Shown in pieces: positions 8,485 through 16,117 of a stretch of 41,023 nucleotides of DNA; the first letter of the stretch is position 1, and every line of letters starts with the position of its first letter. The stretch is from Domibacillus robiginosus (GTDB lineage: Bacteria; Bacillota; Bacilli; Bacillales; Domibacillaceae), in NCBI RefSeq assembly GCF_000966195.1, contig NZ_LAHL01000048.1, forward strand, positions 1 to 41,023, read 5' to 3'. Below the pieces are notes generated by a model that did not search any database, was not told where the DNA came from, and saw only the letters and a list, made by a program, of their open reading frames with translations. The position numbers and the translations under genes are program-made.

Positions 8485-8793
8485 TTGGAGATCGGAGAGT
8501 GGAAAATAGCCAAAATTGGAGACTTTACAGTCATCGGATATGTCAGTCGCATCAGTAATCATCGCAGTCAAGTTGAGCTGGCGATAGTAGGAAGAATTAT
8601 AAACAATAAAATGAAATGGGGAACGCCAACGAAGTTACTGTTTGAAGAGCATCGTCTAGAGCCCCTTGGTACACTGCTGGATGATATACAGGACAAAACA
8701 ACGCTCATTGATCTAGCACTTGCGACAAAGGATAAGAAATGGTTTGAAGAATTAACGGGAGGAGTAAAAAAGGGGCATACCGCTGAAAAGTGA
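8485..8793 (+). CDS. IDEAL-domain protein (cassette copy A)
   Basis: 102 residues from TTG 8485, chosen because AAAGGGGGAG lies 6-7 bases upstream; an in-frame ATG at 8452 has no such site. Residues 2-60 are a small beta-rich region (EIGEWKIAKIGDFTVIGYV). Residues 68-92 match the IDEAL motif: DIQDKTTLIDLALATKDKKW, then FEELTGG. IDEAL domains occur at the C-termini of UPF0302/YpiB-type proteins and in small Bacillus and phage proteins; they are thought to mediate protein contacts. The final residues (VKKGHTAEK) appear to be a read-on into what was the start of the neighbouring gene, since the paralogue at 9529-9825 stops right after LTGGK. Confidence 0.7.
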   Translation: MEIGEWKIAKIGDFTVIGYVSRISNHRSQVELAIVGRIINNKMKWGTPTKLLFEEHRLEPLGTLLDDIQDKTTLIDLALATKDKKWFEELTGGVKKGHTAEK

Positions 8794-8935
8794 TTGAACA
8801 TCGATGGGCATCAGAAGGAGTAAAAGCCTATTGTATGAAAGGTTTGAGTCAAAGCGGCCGTCATAGTAAAGAAGCAGAACAGGGCGATGCTCTTTGTTCT
8901 ACGAAAAGCAGTGAAAAAAGAAATGATCTTTGTCT
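8776..8935 (+). pseudogene. broken copy of the 58-residue gene (cassette copy A)
   Basis: Aligns base by base with the intact gene at 9828-10004. In one frame it reads IEHRWASEGVKAYCMK (intact: IEQQWTPEEMKAYCKK), then after a frameshift RFESKRPS (intact: KFEAKRPA), then stops. The position of the intact gene's ATG reads GGG here, so the start codon is gone. Overlaps the end of the IDEAL gene. Confidence 0.6.
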
Positions 8936-9189
8936 GACACGATCGAACAAGCAGCAATACGAGCGGTATGTAAATCAGAGTGTAACTGGGGAGGATATTT
9001 GTATCGTTATCCTCCATTTCTACCTGGCCGGCTCAGGGAAAGCGAAGAAACGACAGGAAATTGCATAAAAAAGACAGCCAGGTTGGAACCTGACTGCCGG
9101 CAAGGTTACGAGTTATAGGAGTTGGATGTGGGTCTAATAACAGCGTTTCCAATTCCAGTGTTCTTTATACACGTATACGAAGTATTCAA

Positions 9190-9500
9190 ATGAAAAATTT
9201 AAAAAATGAGAGCAACTTCCCGGCTCTTTAAAAAGTAGCAACACTACGATTTTAACAGGCCGGGGTGCTCTTGTAGAGATAAAAACGACTGCTGGGATTG
9301 ATGTGCTGAGTAGCACCGTATCCGCGGTTAGGGACGATAACCGACAGGAGGCCACAGGGTTTTATAATGGGATGAAAATCCCCCCTAACGTAGCTGAGAT
9401 GATCCTGACAGCAAAGTCGATCGTATCCCATTTAAAGGATGATAGTACGACAATACCTACCCTTCTTAAAATGAATAAATTTATGAAAAAGAAGAAATAA
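9190..9500 (+). pseudogene. frameshifted small phage-like gene
   Basis: ATG 9190 reads MKNLKNES then soon stops. In the second frame from 9210 a coherent protein reads EQLPGSLKSSNTTILTGRG, ALVEIKTTAG, IPPNVAEMILTAKSIVSHLK and ends KMNKFMKKKK at 9500. Removing one AG from GAGAGC joins the two parts, so a dinucleotide insertion probably broke a gene of about 100 residues. A 21-residue hydrophobic peptide frame (GTG 9128, VGLITAFPIPVFFIHVYEVF) with GGAG before it overlaps the ATG by ATGA. Family not recognised; the setting suggests phage origin. Confidence 0.5.
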
Positions 9501-9528
9501 AGAAAGTAAGTAACTGGAGGTGAACATT

Positions 9529-9825
9529 TTGAGAAGAGCAGGTGAATAAAGAAAAGTAAAAATGGGTCGCAGGATCATCATCAGTGATGTCAGTTTCATG
9601 GTGCAAAGCAGATTTTATGGAAATAAAATCGAAATCGCAAAGGGGACACAGGTCAAAAGCGGGAAATTTCAATTTAGAAAACGGGCACCCGGTATTTTTT
9701 ACAAAAGAGCAGCTGGAACCAATCAGTGATCTTGAGGACAAGCATTGTGGCAGGGGAGCCCTAATTGATCTGACGTTAGTAACGGGGGCAAGCAATGGTT
9801 TAAAAAATTGACAGGAGGAAAATAA
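9529..9825 (+). pseudogene. broken IDEAL-domain gene (cassette copy B)
   Basis: Second copy of the IDEAL gene at 8485. GGAGG lies 8 bases before TTG 9529. The first codons align with copy A (GEWKIAKIG against GE-stop-RKVKMG), so the Trp codon has become TAA. Further on, LEPISDLEDKHCGRG then ALIDLTLVTG matches the IDEAL region in another frame, and KQWFKKLTGGK followed by TAA in a third. At least two frameshifts and a nonsense codon make it non-functional. It ends 3 bases before the intact 58-residue gene. Confidence 0.7.
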
Positions 9826-9827
9826 GA

Positions 9828-10004
9828 ATGGCACACCGTGGACCAATAATTGAGCAGCAATGGACTCCAGAGGAGATGAAAGCATACTGCAAGAAGTTTG
9901 AAGCGAAGCGCCCAGCGTATGTAAGAGAAGCGGACAAGCGTGTAGGTAACAGATTCTCTTCAAGAGGAAAACAGATAGTGCATTCAAAAGGAGATTTTGA
10001 ATAA
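9828..10004 (+). CDS. 58-residue hypothetical protein (cassette copy B)
   Basis: Reads MAHRGPIIEQQWTPEEMKAY, then CKKFEAKRPAYVREADKRVG, then a basic tail NRFSSRGKQIVHSKGDFE. An excellent GGAGG lies inside the end of the preceding IDEAL pseudogene, the arrangement expected of a translationally coupled pair. The protein is strongly charged (many Lys/Arg/Glu) with no membrane segment. I do not know the family. The duplicated neighbour arrangement suggests it works with the IDEAL-domain protein. A terminator follows at 10018. Confidence 0.65.
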   Translation: MAHRGPIIEQQWTPEEMKAYCKKFEAKRPAYVREADKRVGNRFSSRGKQIVHSKGDFE

Positions 10005-10017
10005 GCTTGAAAAACCA

Positions 10018-10061
10018 GGGCACTGAATAAACGCAGATGGCGTTTGTTTCGTGTCTTTTTT
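10018..10061 (+). terminator. terminator of cassette B, shared with 17180
   Basis: GGGCAC/GTGTC outer stem and AAACGC/GCGTTT inner stem with an AGATG loop, then T6. The hairpin at 17180-17227 has the same design and flanking sequence, with paired changes in the stem. Confidence 0.75.
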
Positions 10062-10246
10062 ATTTGTCGGAAAAAGGGGTATTGAAGATGAAAGCAGCCG
10101 TTGAAGTAAAAATGAAATAAATCATTTTTCCGTTTTGTTTCCTTTATGTTCACCGCGCCTGAACAATCATACAACGGATTAGTCATTCACGTTGCAGGAA
10201 ATGATGTCCTGCTATCGAATTTATTGTAAGGAAAGGAGATGGTTTG

Positions 10247-10549
10247 GTGAAGAAAGATATAGTAAAAGATTTAGTGGAAAAGGGTTTTGAAGTCGTAGAC
10301 TTTATCAATATAAGCAACCCGGAGCATTCATATGAAGAAATTTATTTAAAAGAGGAAGACACAGAAAACATCTTAGAAATGCTTGGCATTAAACCTGATA
10401 CAGTAGCTCTGTCCAGGGAACGGGAAAAGCTGTTTATTACTGGAGAATTAACACCATTGCCGCAGTATTACCGGCAGGGTGAAGAGACGCCTAACAAAAA
10501 AGAGGTTATAAGGCCTTTAAAATATGAAATAAAGGAAGCAACCGTCTAA
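10247..10549 (+). CDS. hypothetical protein, 100 residues
   Basis: Acidic soluble protein beginning VKKDIVKDLVEKGFEVVDFI, with YEEIYLKEEDTENILEMLG in the middle and ELTPLPQYYRQGEETPNKK near the C-terminus. AAAGGAG lies 8 bases before GTG 10247; a TTG directly before it (10244) is less well spaced. No domain recognised. It follows the IDEAL cassette in the same orientation and ends inside its own terminator stem, so it looks like an independent small gene, possibly of phage origin. Confidence 0.6.
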   Translation: MKKDIVKDLVEKGFEVVDFINISNPEHSYEEIYLKEEDTENILEMLGIKPDTVALSREREKLFITGELTPLPQYYRQGEETPNKKEVIRPLKYEIKEATV

Positions 10550-10565
10550 AAGGTTGCTTTTTTCT
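10536..10565 (+). terminator. terminator overlapping the stop codon
   Basis: Stem AAGCAACC / GGTTGCTT around the TAA of the preceding gene, then T6. Confidence 0.8.
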
Positions 10566-10765
10566 TTTCTTATTGGCACGAAGCAAGCATTTATGTCAAA
10601 CTTTCTTTCAAAAGAAATGATCCTTGTTTTTAACGAGCAACATGTCCTTATTGAGCAAAAATATGAACCATTCTAAACCATTAAAACTCAACTACTTTCC
10701 CCTTAATAAAGCTGACAGTGCTGCTAAAATCGAAAGCCAGCGTCAAAAACGTCATATAAGCAGTG

Positions 10766-10813
10766 CAGTATACTGAATTGATTTAAGTAGGTTTCGAATC
10801 ATTCAGTATACTG
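10766..10813. repeat. paired palindromes at the 3' end of the MocR gene
   Basis: Arms CAGTATACTGAAT and ATTCAGTATACTG are perfect 13-base complements, 22 bases apart. The core CAGTATACTG is itself a palindrome. The right copy overlaps the last codons of the MocR gene. T4AG follows on the + strand only, so a minus-strand terminator role is uncertain. Confidence 0.5.
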
Positions 10814-12187
10814 TTTTAGTATATTGAGCCCCATTTTCAACTCTTCTAATGAATTTGTAGAAGAAAGCGCAATACGCAGATACTTCTCAGGGGTCGTCTG
10901 CCCGCTAAGAAAACGATCGGAATGAAAAACCCGAACCCCATGCTTCTTCAAATCTGTTTCCAGCTGTAATCCATCGGTACGTCCTTCAATGGGAAGCCAG
11001 CGATAAAAACTAAGTGGATGACCAACATTCTTTTGTAATGGAAAATACTCCAAATATAGATCATTGGTTGATTGCGCAAGCTGTTTTTTATGGGAGACGA
11101 TTTCTTGAGCCTTGCCGGATAAAATAAGCTCTGTCACCACCTCTGCATCTAAAGAAGATGTTTTTACATTAACGTTAAAAATGGCCTGCAATATTTTTTT
11201 GCGTAGAGGGTCCCCGTAAACCATATAAGCAACTCTTAATCCTGAACATATGGACTTGGAGGTACCACAAATATAAACGCTCTGTTCTGGAACCAAATTA
11301 AACATAGGCTGCTCGTAATCAGAAATGATTCCAGCCGTCAGAAATGCATGGACGTCGTCTTCAATTAAAATTAAACTATATCTGCGGATCACCTCTGCTA
11401 ACTCACGCTTCCGAAAGTCTGAAATCATCACAGTAGTCGGATTGCCGCAGGAAGGCATAAGGAAAATACCGTGAATGTCTACCTGGCTGCACTGTTTTTC
11501 CAATTCATGTGGCAGCATCCCACATTCATCTCCAGGAATAGGAATGAGCTGAATATGAAGCATTTTGGCCAGCTCGATAAAGTTTGAAAAAGTATACAAA
11601 TCGGTTGCAATACGATGGCCTGGCTCAAACAGGGCTGTTAATGTGATGGCCAGTGCATTCTGTGCGCCGGACACAATTGTGGTATGCTCCTGGTCTGCAC
11701 GAATACCGAATGGTTCCATCCAGTTAAGCCCGGCGGTTTTTTGATGCGGAATACCCGTTGGATCATTATAGTTCAGCAGCTGATTCAAATACTTTTTCTC
11801 CGTAACTTTCTGTATGGCTTCTGCTACAATCTCATTGGTCTGTTCAAAAGAAGCAACAAAACCAAGATCAATCCAGCTCGTGGTTTCATTTGCTGAAATA
11901 GCAATAGAACGGGCCGCATTAGGTGAAACAAAAGTGCCGCTTCCCATAACTGCGTAAATCAATCCCTTTCGCTCGCATAAAGTATAGGCGCGGGTAATCG
12001 TCGTGAAATTTAAATCAAGAAAATCTGCCAGCTCCCGCTGAGGAGGCAGCTTGGTTCCTGATGCTAAAAAGCCATTTACGATATCCTGCTCAAGAAGAGA
12101 GGCAATAGACTGATAAAAAGGCCGCTTTAATGCTCGTTTATCTGGTTTCCAAGACATGGGATAATGTTCAAATGAGTTTACCGGCAT
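10799..12187 (-). CDS. MocR/PdxR-type regulator (GntR HTH + aminotransferase fold)
   Basis: 462 residues from the chosen ATG. A GntR-type winged helix lies at about 22-88 (KLPPQRELADFLDLNFTTI, RKGLIYAVMGSGTFV). A class I aminotransferase-like domain fills about 110-460, with the PLP region LIEDDVH (Asp278) and the Schiff-base lysine in GTSKSICSGLR (Lys311). MocR proteins sense amino acids or vitamers through PLP and act on an adjacent, usually divergent, promoter. Here azlCD is divergent, so it likely senses an amino acid and controls export. ATG 12187 is preferred over 12226 because GGTGGAGG sits just before it. Candidate operators lie at 12213-12244 and 12336-12375. Confidence 0.88.
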   Translation of the reverse strand: MPVNSFEHYPMSWKPDKRALKRPFYQSIASLLEQDIVNGFLASGTKLPPQRELADFLDLNFTTITRAYTLCERKGLIYAVMGSGTFVSPNAARSIAISANETTSWIDLGFVASFEQTNEIVAEAIQKVTEKKYLNQLLNYNDPTGIPHQKTAGLNWMEPFGIRADQEHTTIVSGAQNALAITLTALFEPGHRIATDLYTFSNFIELAKMLHIQLIPIPGDECGMLPHELEKQCSQVDIHGIFLMPSCGNPTTVMISDFRKRELAEVIRRYSLILIEDDVHAFLTAGIISDYEQPMFNLVPEQSVYICGTSKSICSGLRVAYMVYGDPLRKKILQAIFNVNVKTSSLDAEVVTELILSGKAQEIVSHKKQLAQSTNDLYLEYFPLQKNVGHPLSFYRWLPIEGRTDGLQLETDLKKHGVRVFHSDRFLSGQTTPEKYLRIALSSTNSLEELKMGLNILKQYTE

Positions 12188-12212
12188 GCGATCCTCCACC
12201 CTTATGTGTTCA

Positions 12213-12244
12213 TTCCATACAATCATATCATGAATTGTATGGAA
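12213..12244. promoter_or_regulatory. MocR operator candidate 1
   Basis: Perfect inverted repeat TTCCATACAAT - 10 bases - ATTGTATGGAA in the MocR/azlC intergenic region, just upstream of the MocR start. The half-site ATTGTATGG recurs near the azlC promoter. Confidence 0.65.
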
Positions 12245-12290
12245 CTCTCACAGAGAACCAGTAAGATAAAAAGCAAAGAAAGCAGGGCTC

Positions 12291-12327
12291 AAAACCGTTA
12301 TATTATCAAGATAACGGTTTTTTATTT
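12291..12327 (+). terminator. terminator-like hairpin between divergent genes
   Basis: Stem AAAACCGTTAT / ATAACGGTTTT, then T-rich sequence on the + strand. It lies upstream of the proposed azlC promoter. It may block transcription entering from the MocR promoter region, or be an attenuator if transcription starts further left. Confidence 0.55.
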
Positions 12328-12335
12328 TGGTTAAA

Positions 12336-12375
12336 GAGAATTGTAATGCATACAATTCTCTTATTTTTTGTATGG
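12336..12375. promoter_or_regulatory. MocR operator candidate 2, overlapping azlC promoter
   Basis: Perfect inverted repeat GAGAATTGTA - 5 bases - TACAATTCTC at 12336-12360, then a further half-site TTGTATGG at 12368-12375. The last overlaps a possible -35 (TTGTAT 12368) that pairs with TAAAAT at 12392 over 18 bases. Confidence 0.6.
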
Positions 12376-12426
12376 ATTTTCTATGTTACATTAAAATAAA
12401 ATTCGGTCTATAAGGAAGTGAGCGAT

Positions 12427-13137
12427 ATGAAAAAAAGAGACCAGGTGTGGGATGCTTTTCTTGCGGCTGTTCCCTATACGATTCCTATTTTTGCAGGCTT
12501 TTTGTTTTTAGGAATTGCTTATGGCATTTATATGAATTCACTGGGATTCAGTGCTGTTTATCCGATCTTGATGAGTTTATTCATCTTTGCAGGATCAATG
12601 GAGTTTGTGGCAGCCAATCTTTTGCTTGCCGGGTTTAATCCGATGAATGCGCTGTTTTTAACTTTGATGGTAAATGCAAGGCATTTATTTTATGGTCTTT
12701 CCATGCTGGATCGATACAAAGGAACTGGGAAAAAGAAGTTTTATTTGATTTATGGGCTGTGTGATGAATCGTTTTCTATTAATTACACAGTGGATGCTCC
12801 AAAAGAAATAGACAAGGGCTGGTTTATGTTTTTTGTCACACTGCTTAACCAGTTGTATTGGGTCATGGGCGCAGCGATTGGTGGTGTCTTCGGATCACTT
12901 GTGCAATTTAATACAGAGGGATTGGAATTTGTAATGACGGCTCTTTTTGTGGTTATTTTTATTGAACAGTGGATGAAAGAGAAAAAGCACCATAGTGCTC
13001 TTGCAGGGCTTGGTCTCTCTGCTGTCAGTTTGATGATTTTTGGCGGCAGCGATTTTATTATTCCTGCTATGATGGCAATTTTAGGTGTTCTTAGTGTTCT
13101 GAGAAAACCTTTAGAGAAAATGGAGGCAGCGGCATGA
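12427..13137 (+). CDS. azlC: AzlC family branched-chain amino acid exporter, large subunit
   Basis: 236 residues, an integral membrane protein with several segments. The family signature is visible: [68 protein letters not shown]. AzlC with AzlD forms a two-subunit exporter of branched-chain and similar amino acids (BrnFE type; named for azaleucine resistance in B. subtilis). ATG 12427 is chosen; AAGGA lies about 10 bases upstream, while an in-frame GTG at 12418 is too close to that site. Overlaps azlD by ATGA. Divergent MocR gene with shared palindromes suggests direct control. Confidence 0.9.
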   Translation: MKKRDQVWDAFLAAVPYTIPIFAGFLFLGIAYGIYMNSLGFSAVYPILMSLFIFAGSMEFVAANLLLAGFNPMNALFLTLMVNARHLFYGLSMLDRYKGTGKKKFYLIYGLCDESFSINYTVDAPKEIDKGWFMFFVTLLNQLYWVMGAAIGGVFGSLVQFNTEGLEFVMTALFVVIFIEQWMKEKKHHSALAGLGLSAVSLMIFGGSDFIIPAMMAILGVLSVLRKPLEKMEAAA

Positions 13138-13466
13138 CAATGAGTGTAGCACAGCAGATCATCACAGTCGCTATGGTTGTTTTGGGAACCATGCTCACAA
13201 GGTTTCTGCCATTCATTCTTTTCCCGTCAGGTAAACCGACGCCAAAGTATATTCAGTATCTTGGTAAAGTCTTACCCTCAGCAGTACTTGGGCTTCTGGT
13301 GATTTACTGCTTTAAGGATGTGAATTTATTATCCGGTAGTCATGGTGTTCCTGAATTGATAGCCGTAGCAGTGGTTGCCGCACTCCACTTTTGGAAAAGA
13401 CAGATGCTTTTATCAATGGCAGGCGGCACCATCGTCTATATGTTGTTGGTACAGCTCGTTTTTTAA
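13134..13466 (+). CDS. azlD: AzlD family branched-chain amino acid exporter, small subunit
   Basis: 110 residues, about four membrane segments. The AzlD signature [20 protein letters not shown] is followed by [19 protein letters not shown] and [16 protein letters not shown]. Its ATG overlaps the azlC stop and its GGAGG lies inside the end of azlC, so the two are translationally coupled. It partners AzlC in the exporter. A terminator follows at 13558. Confidence 0.9.
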   Translation: MTMSVAQQIITVAMVVLGTMLTRFLPFILFPSGKPTPKYIQYLGKVLPSAVLGLLVIYCFKDVNLLSGSHGVPELIAVAVVAALHFWKRQMLLSMAGGTIVYMLLVQLVF

Positions 13467-13557
13467 TAAAAAGGAAGAAAAATTCTGACGCTCTTTTTAT
13501 TTTGAATAATACTCCTTCTTTTTATAAATGGAATAATATAACCTGTCAGCTTGACAG

Positions 13558-13597
13558 AAGAACCAAACCTTAATTCAAGGTTTGGTTCTTTTTTTGC
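13558..13597 (+). terminator. azlCD terminator
   Basis: Stem AAGAACCAAACCTT / AAGGTTTGGTTCTT with an AATTC loop and T7. A small hairpin CTGTCA/TGACAG precedes it at 13542-13557. Confidence 0.85.
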
Positions 13598-13729
13598 AGG
13601 AAATTGTGGTTTCTTTACATGAAGCAGCAAATGTTACTGTAAGTAAGTATTCATCATAAAAAAGGGCGTTCTGTCACCTGTTTCAAGTATGAAAACCATA
13701 TGCTGCACATAAATACATACAGATTTTAA

Positions 13730-14002
13730 TTAATCTTCTGCAGGACGAAGCTGCTGCAGACGTTCTTTATTTTGACTGAGCTGTTCTTGAAGCCGGTCAA
13801 CAGGCTCTTGATGTTCACTGTTTTGTAGTGCATCATTGAGAGCGTTGTCCGCATGTTCAATCGCATTTTGTGCTTGTTGAATCAATTGCCGGGTAGGGTG
13901 CGATTGAGCTTTTTCTACAGTCAGCGCTACGTTATCTACAGAATTGTGCAATTGAGTAATCACATTTTTATTTTTCCAGCTCATGTCTGTATGGTCTACC
14001 AT
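13730..14002 (-). CDS. small helical protein, DUF2564-like, probably forespore-expressed
   Basis: 90 residues, hydrophilic and almost wholly helical (VDNVALTVEKAQSHPTRQLI, QQAQNAIEHADNALNDAL, DRLQEQLSQNKERLQQL). Size and the Ala/Gln/His helix pattern resemble the DUF2564 family of small Bacillus proteins; that match is from memory and moderate. AAGGAGGG lies before the ATG. A sigma-F/G-like promoter (14042-14072) fits expression in the forespore. Function unknown; no neighbour shares its transcription unit. Confidence 0.7.
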   Translation of the reverse strand: MVDHTDMSWKNKNVITQLHNSVDNVALTVEKAQSHPTRQLIQQAQNAIEHADNALNDALQNSEHQEPVDRLQEQLSQNKERLQQLRPAED

Positions 14003-14041
14003 AGCAAACCCTCCTTGTCGTATGAAATAACAGTACGCCTT

Positions 14042-14072
14042 TACTATGGAAAAGCCCTTGCTTTTTTATTCA
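14042..14072 (-). promoter_or_regulatory. sigma-F/G-like promoter
   Basis: On the minus strand TGAATA - 18 bases - CATAGTA, close to the forespore sigma-G consensus (TGAATA ... CATACTA). The -10 lies about 40 bases before the start of the 90-residue gene. Confidence 0.6.
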
Positions 14073-14178
14073 TAGAGCAATCAGGAAAGAATGGAGTGAA
14101 TTTTGGAAAGCCGGTCCTTTTTAAAAAAGAACAAGAAGGTTAAAAAAGAAGGGATAATAACATTATATATCACCAGAA

Positions 14179-14206
14179 ATGCCCTGGATCTTTGAGTCCA
14201 GGGCAT
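14179..14206. repeat. CCTGG-loop hairpin, family member 2
   Basis: ATGCCCTGGA - 8 bases - TCCAGGGCAT, then TTTTGTGGC. Nearly the same arms and the same GTGGC tail occur at 27360-27388. Confidence 0.6.
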
Positions 14207-14243
14207 TTTGTGGCTGCTGATACTCAGTGTAGAAATAATGAAA

Positions 14244-14264
14244 AAACGCGAAATAAATGCGTTT
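14244..14264 (-). terminator. terminator of the Asn-rich gene
   Basis: Short stem AAACGC / GCGTTT. On the minus strand it is followed by T5, 13 bases after the stop of the gene at 14278. Confidence 0.6.
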
Positions 14265-14277
14265 CATCTTTCATTCA

Positions 14278-14481
14278 TTACCGATTGTTTCGGTTGTTTT
14301 TGTTGTTGCCGGTTAAATTGTTTGTAGCGTTTTTAGCTGCATCAACTGTGTTCATAGCAACGTTTTCTGTTGTTTCTAAAGCATTGTGCATCGTTTCGAA
14401 TGCAGATCCTGCCGTGTTCTTAATGCTCTTTGCAATGCCTTTGTTATTGTTTTGGTTTTGATTATTGTTTTGATTCGTCAT
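14278..14481 (-). CDS. Asn/Gln-rich small protein, probably sporulation-related
   Basis: 67 residues. The ends are Asn-rich (MTNQNNNQNQNNNKG and NNLTGNNKNNRNNR). The middle, 15-53, is an amphipathic helix rich in Ala/Thr/Asn (IAKSIKNTAGSAFETMHNAL, ENVAMNTVDAAKN). That composition recalls small hydrophilic spore or LEA-like protective proteins; no family is certain. An ideal AGGAGG precedes the ATG. A sigma-G-like promoter lies at 14506-14535. It sits next to another small gene with a similar promoter, but each has its own signals. Confidence 0.7.
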   Translation of the reverse strand: MTNQNNNQNQNNNKGIAKSIKNTAGSAFETMHNALETTENVAMNTVDAAKNATNNLTGNNKNNRNNR

Positions 14482-14505
14482 AAAGTTTCACCTCCTAAGC
14501 AGGAA

Positions 14506-14535
14506 TAGGATACGCATTCTATAGTCAATTATTCA
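14506..14535 (-). promoter_or_regulatory. sigma-G-like promoter
   Basis: On the minus strand TGAATA - 17 bases - TATCCTA. The -35 is a full match; the -10 matches CATACTA at 5 of 7 positions. Confidence 0.45.
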
Positions 14536-14707
14536 GAATAAAACCGTGAATTGTTGATATACTAACTAAGCGTGTGATTAACTAAAAAATCACATTTCTT
14601 GCAATTTCGTTATAAGCTATAAGGGACACTTCTTTTCCAATGTACCATTATGAGAATGTATAGCATAATATACTATAAAGAGGTAAGCATGAAATGAGTG
14701 GGAAAGT

Positions 14708-14738
14708 AAAAGACCTGCACTTAAATAGCAGGTCTTTT
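14708..14738. terminator. bidirectional terminator after the KinB-type kinase
   Basis: Stem AAAAGACCTGC / GCAGGTCTTTT with a nine-base loop. T runs are present on both strands. Confidence 0.85.
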
Positions 14739-14750
14739 ATTGACTAAATT

Positions 14751-16031
14751 TCAATTTATTTCTGCCTCCTCAGCAGTTGAAAGAATGACAGTAAAACTTG
14801 TGCCTTTTCCTGGAGCACTATCAACATATATCTCGCCGCCCATAGCTTTTACAATACTGTAGACAACCATTGAGCCCAGACCGGTGCCCAGGTCTTTTGT
14901 GGTAAAGAAAGGGCTGCCTAAACGCTCAAGTTGTTCCTCATTCATGCCAACTCCTGTGTCTGTTATATTGATTGTGGCATTGCTTTTAAAATACTTTAGC
15001 TCAATTGTTAGTTTTCCGCCTTGAGGCATTGCTTCGATTCCATTTTTTATAATATTGATAAGGCACTGATGAAGTTTTTCCTTTTCACTAGCAATATATA
15101 TGTTTTCCTCTAAACTCATTTCAATTTCTACATTATTCATAACGGCATAAGATTCAACAAAACCTTTGATATGTATTAGCTCTTGATGTAAATTTAATAT
15201 CTTTGTATTTTCTAATGATGGCTTTGCAAATGTAAGGTAATCAGTGATGATAGACTCGGCTTTTTCTATTGCCTCTAAGGCTGTGCTTATGTAGTGTTTC
15301 TTGTCCTGATCCCGAAGATCTGAATCATCCAGCAATTGAAGAAACCCTTTCGTGACAGTCAGCGGGTTTCGTACTTCATGGGATATACTTGCTGCTAATG
15401 TACTGACTGTTTTTAGCTTTTCAAGCTTGCTAATTTCTTTCGCTAAAACTGCCTCTTTTCTTGCTCTTTCAATAAAGAATACAAACAGCATGACACCTAA
15501 AGATTGAAGGATGGCGGAAGAAATAAATAATCCAAAGTAATACAGATTGATGTATTCTGGTAAAAACAAGAAGAGCATCGTTAGTCTAGCAATAGTTCCT
15601 AAGAGAAATGCTAATACAGCAAGTAAAACTTTCTTTTGAATGTTAATGGTCTTATTAAACCGGGGAATAATGTAACACAATAAAAAAATGAACAGAGAAT
15701 AAATGAAAAAAGCTTGTTCAAAACTAGGAATATCTAGATAAAAGCGATAAGACAGCAGGACAAATAGTAAAAAAACAGCAACTCTACGCCCTCCATACAG
15801 TGCGCCTAAAATAAGGGGAAATTGACGGAAATCAGCTGTATAACCGTTCGGGAGCATAACGGGGAATGTCATACATAAAATAATCGCAATCCCGGAGATA
15901 AGGGCAATCATAGCTACATTTGTTAATTTATTCGATTTTTTTTCAATGAATTTAAAATAAACAGAGTAACAAAAATAAAGTAAGAAAACATTTAACAAAA
16001 AGGTCTGAATATTATCAAACAAGGTACTCAA
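14751..16031 (-). CDS. KinB-type sensor histidine kinase (5TMR-LYT + HisKA + HATPase)
   Basis: 426 residues. Six hydrophobic segments fill residues 8-190, with the LYT signature DFRQFPLILGALYGG at about 67-81. The phosphoacceptor box AASISHEVRNPLTVTKGF places the active histidine at residue 218. The ATPase domain has the N box NIIKNGIEAM, G1 TDTGVGM, F box SPFFTTK and G2 GTGLGSMVV. This is the layout of KinB-family kinases that feed the Spo0F/Spo0A phosphorelay. No response regulator is adjacent, as usual for phosphorelay kinases. Start is TTG, with GGAGCTGG upstream. G2 has Ser where most have Leu (GLGS, not GLGL), a minor oddity. A paralogue lies at 32188. Confidence 0.85.
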   Translation of the reverse strand: MSTLFDNIQTFLLNVFLLYFCYSVYFKFIEKKSNKLTNVAMIALISGIAIILCMTFPVMLPNGYTADFRQFPLILGALYGGRRVAVFLLFVLLSYRFYLDIPSFEQAFFIYSLFIFLLCYIIPRFNKTINIQKKVLLAVLAFLLGTIARLTMLFLFLPEYINLYYFGLFISSAILQSLGVMLFVFFIERARKEAVLAKEISKLEKLKTVSTLAASISHEVRNPLTVTKGFLQLLDDSDLRDQDKKHYISTALEAIEKAESIITDYLTFAKPSLENTKILNLHQELIHIKGFVESYAVMNNVEIEMSLEENIYIASEKEKLHQCLINIIKNGIEAMPQGGKLTIELKYFKSNATINITDTGVGMNEEQLERLGSPFFTTKDLGTGLGSMVVYSIVKAMGGEIYVDSAPGKGTSFTVILSTAEEAEIN

Positions 16032-16117
16032 TTAACCAGCTCCAATTTAAAAAACCAATATATATAATTTTTTTTAATTTTCGATAAAATCAAATTATTC
16101 GAGGTAGGTATTCTTTT

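Noticed and set aside
8811-9355. Minus-strand frames opposite the cassette region.
   Set aside because: They lie antisense to coherent + strand coding remnants and have no start signals.
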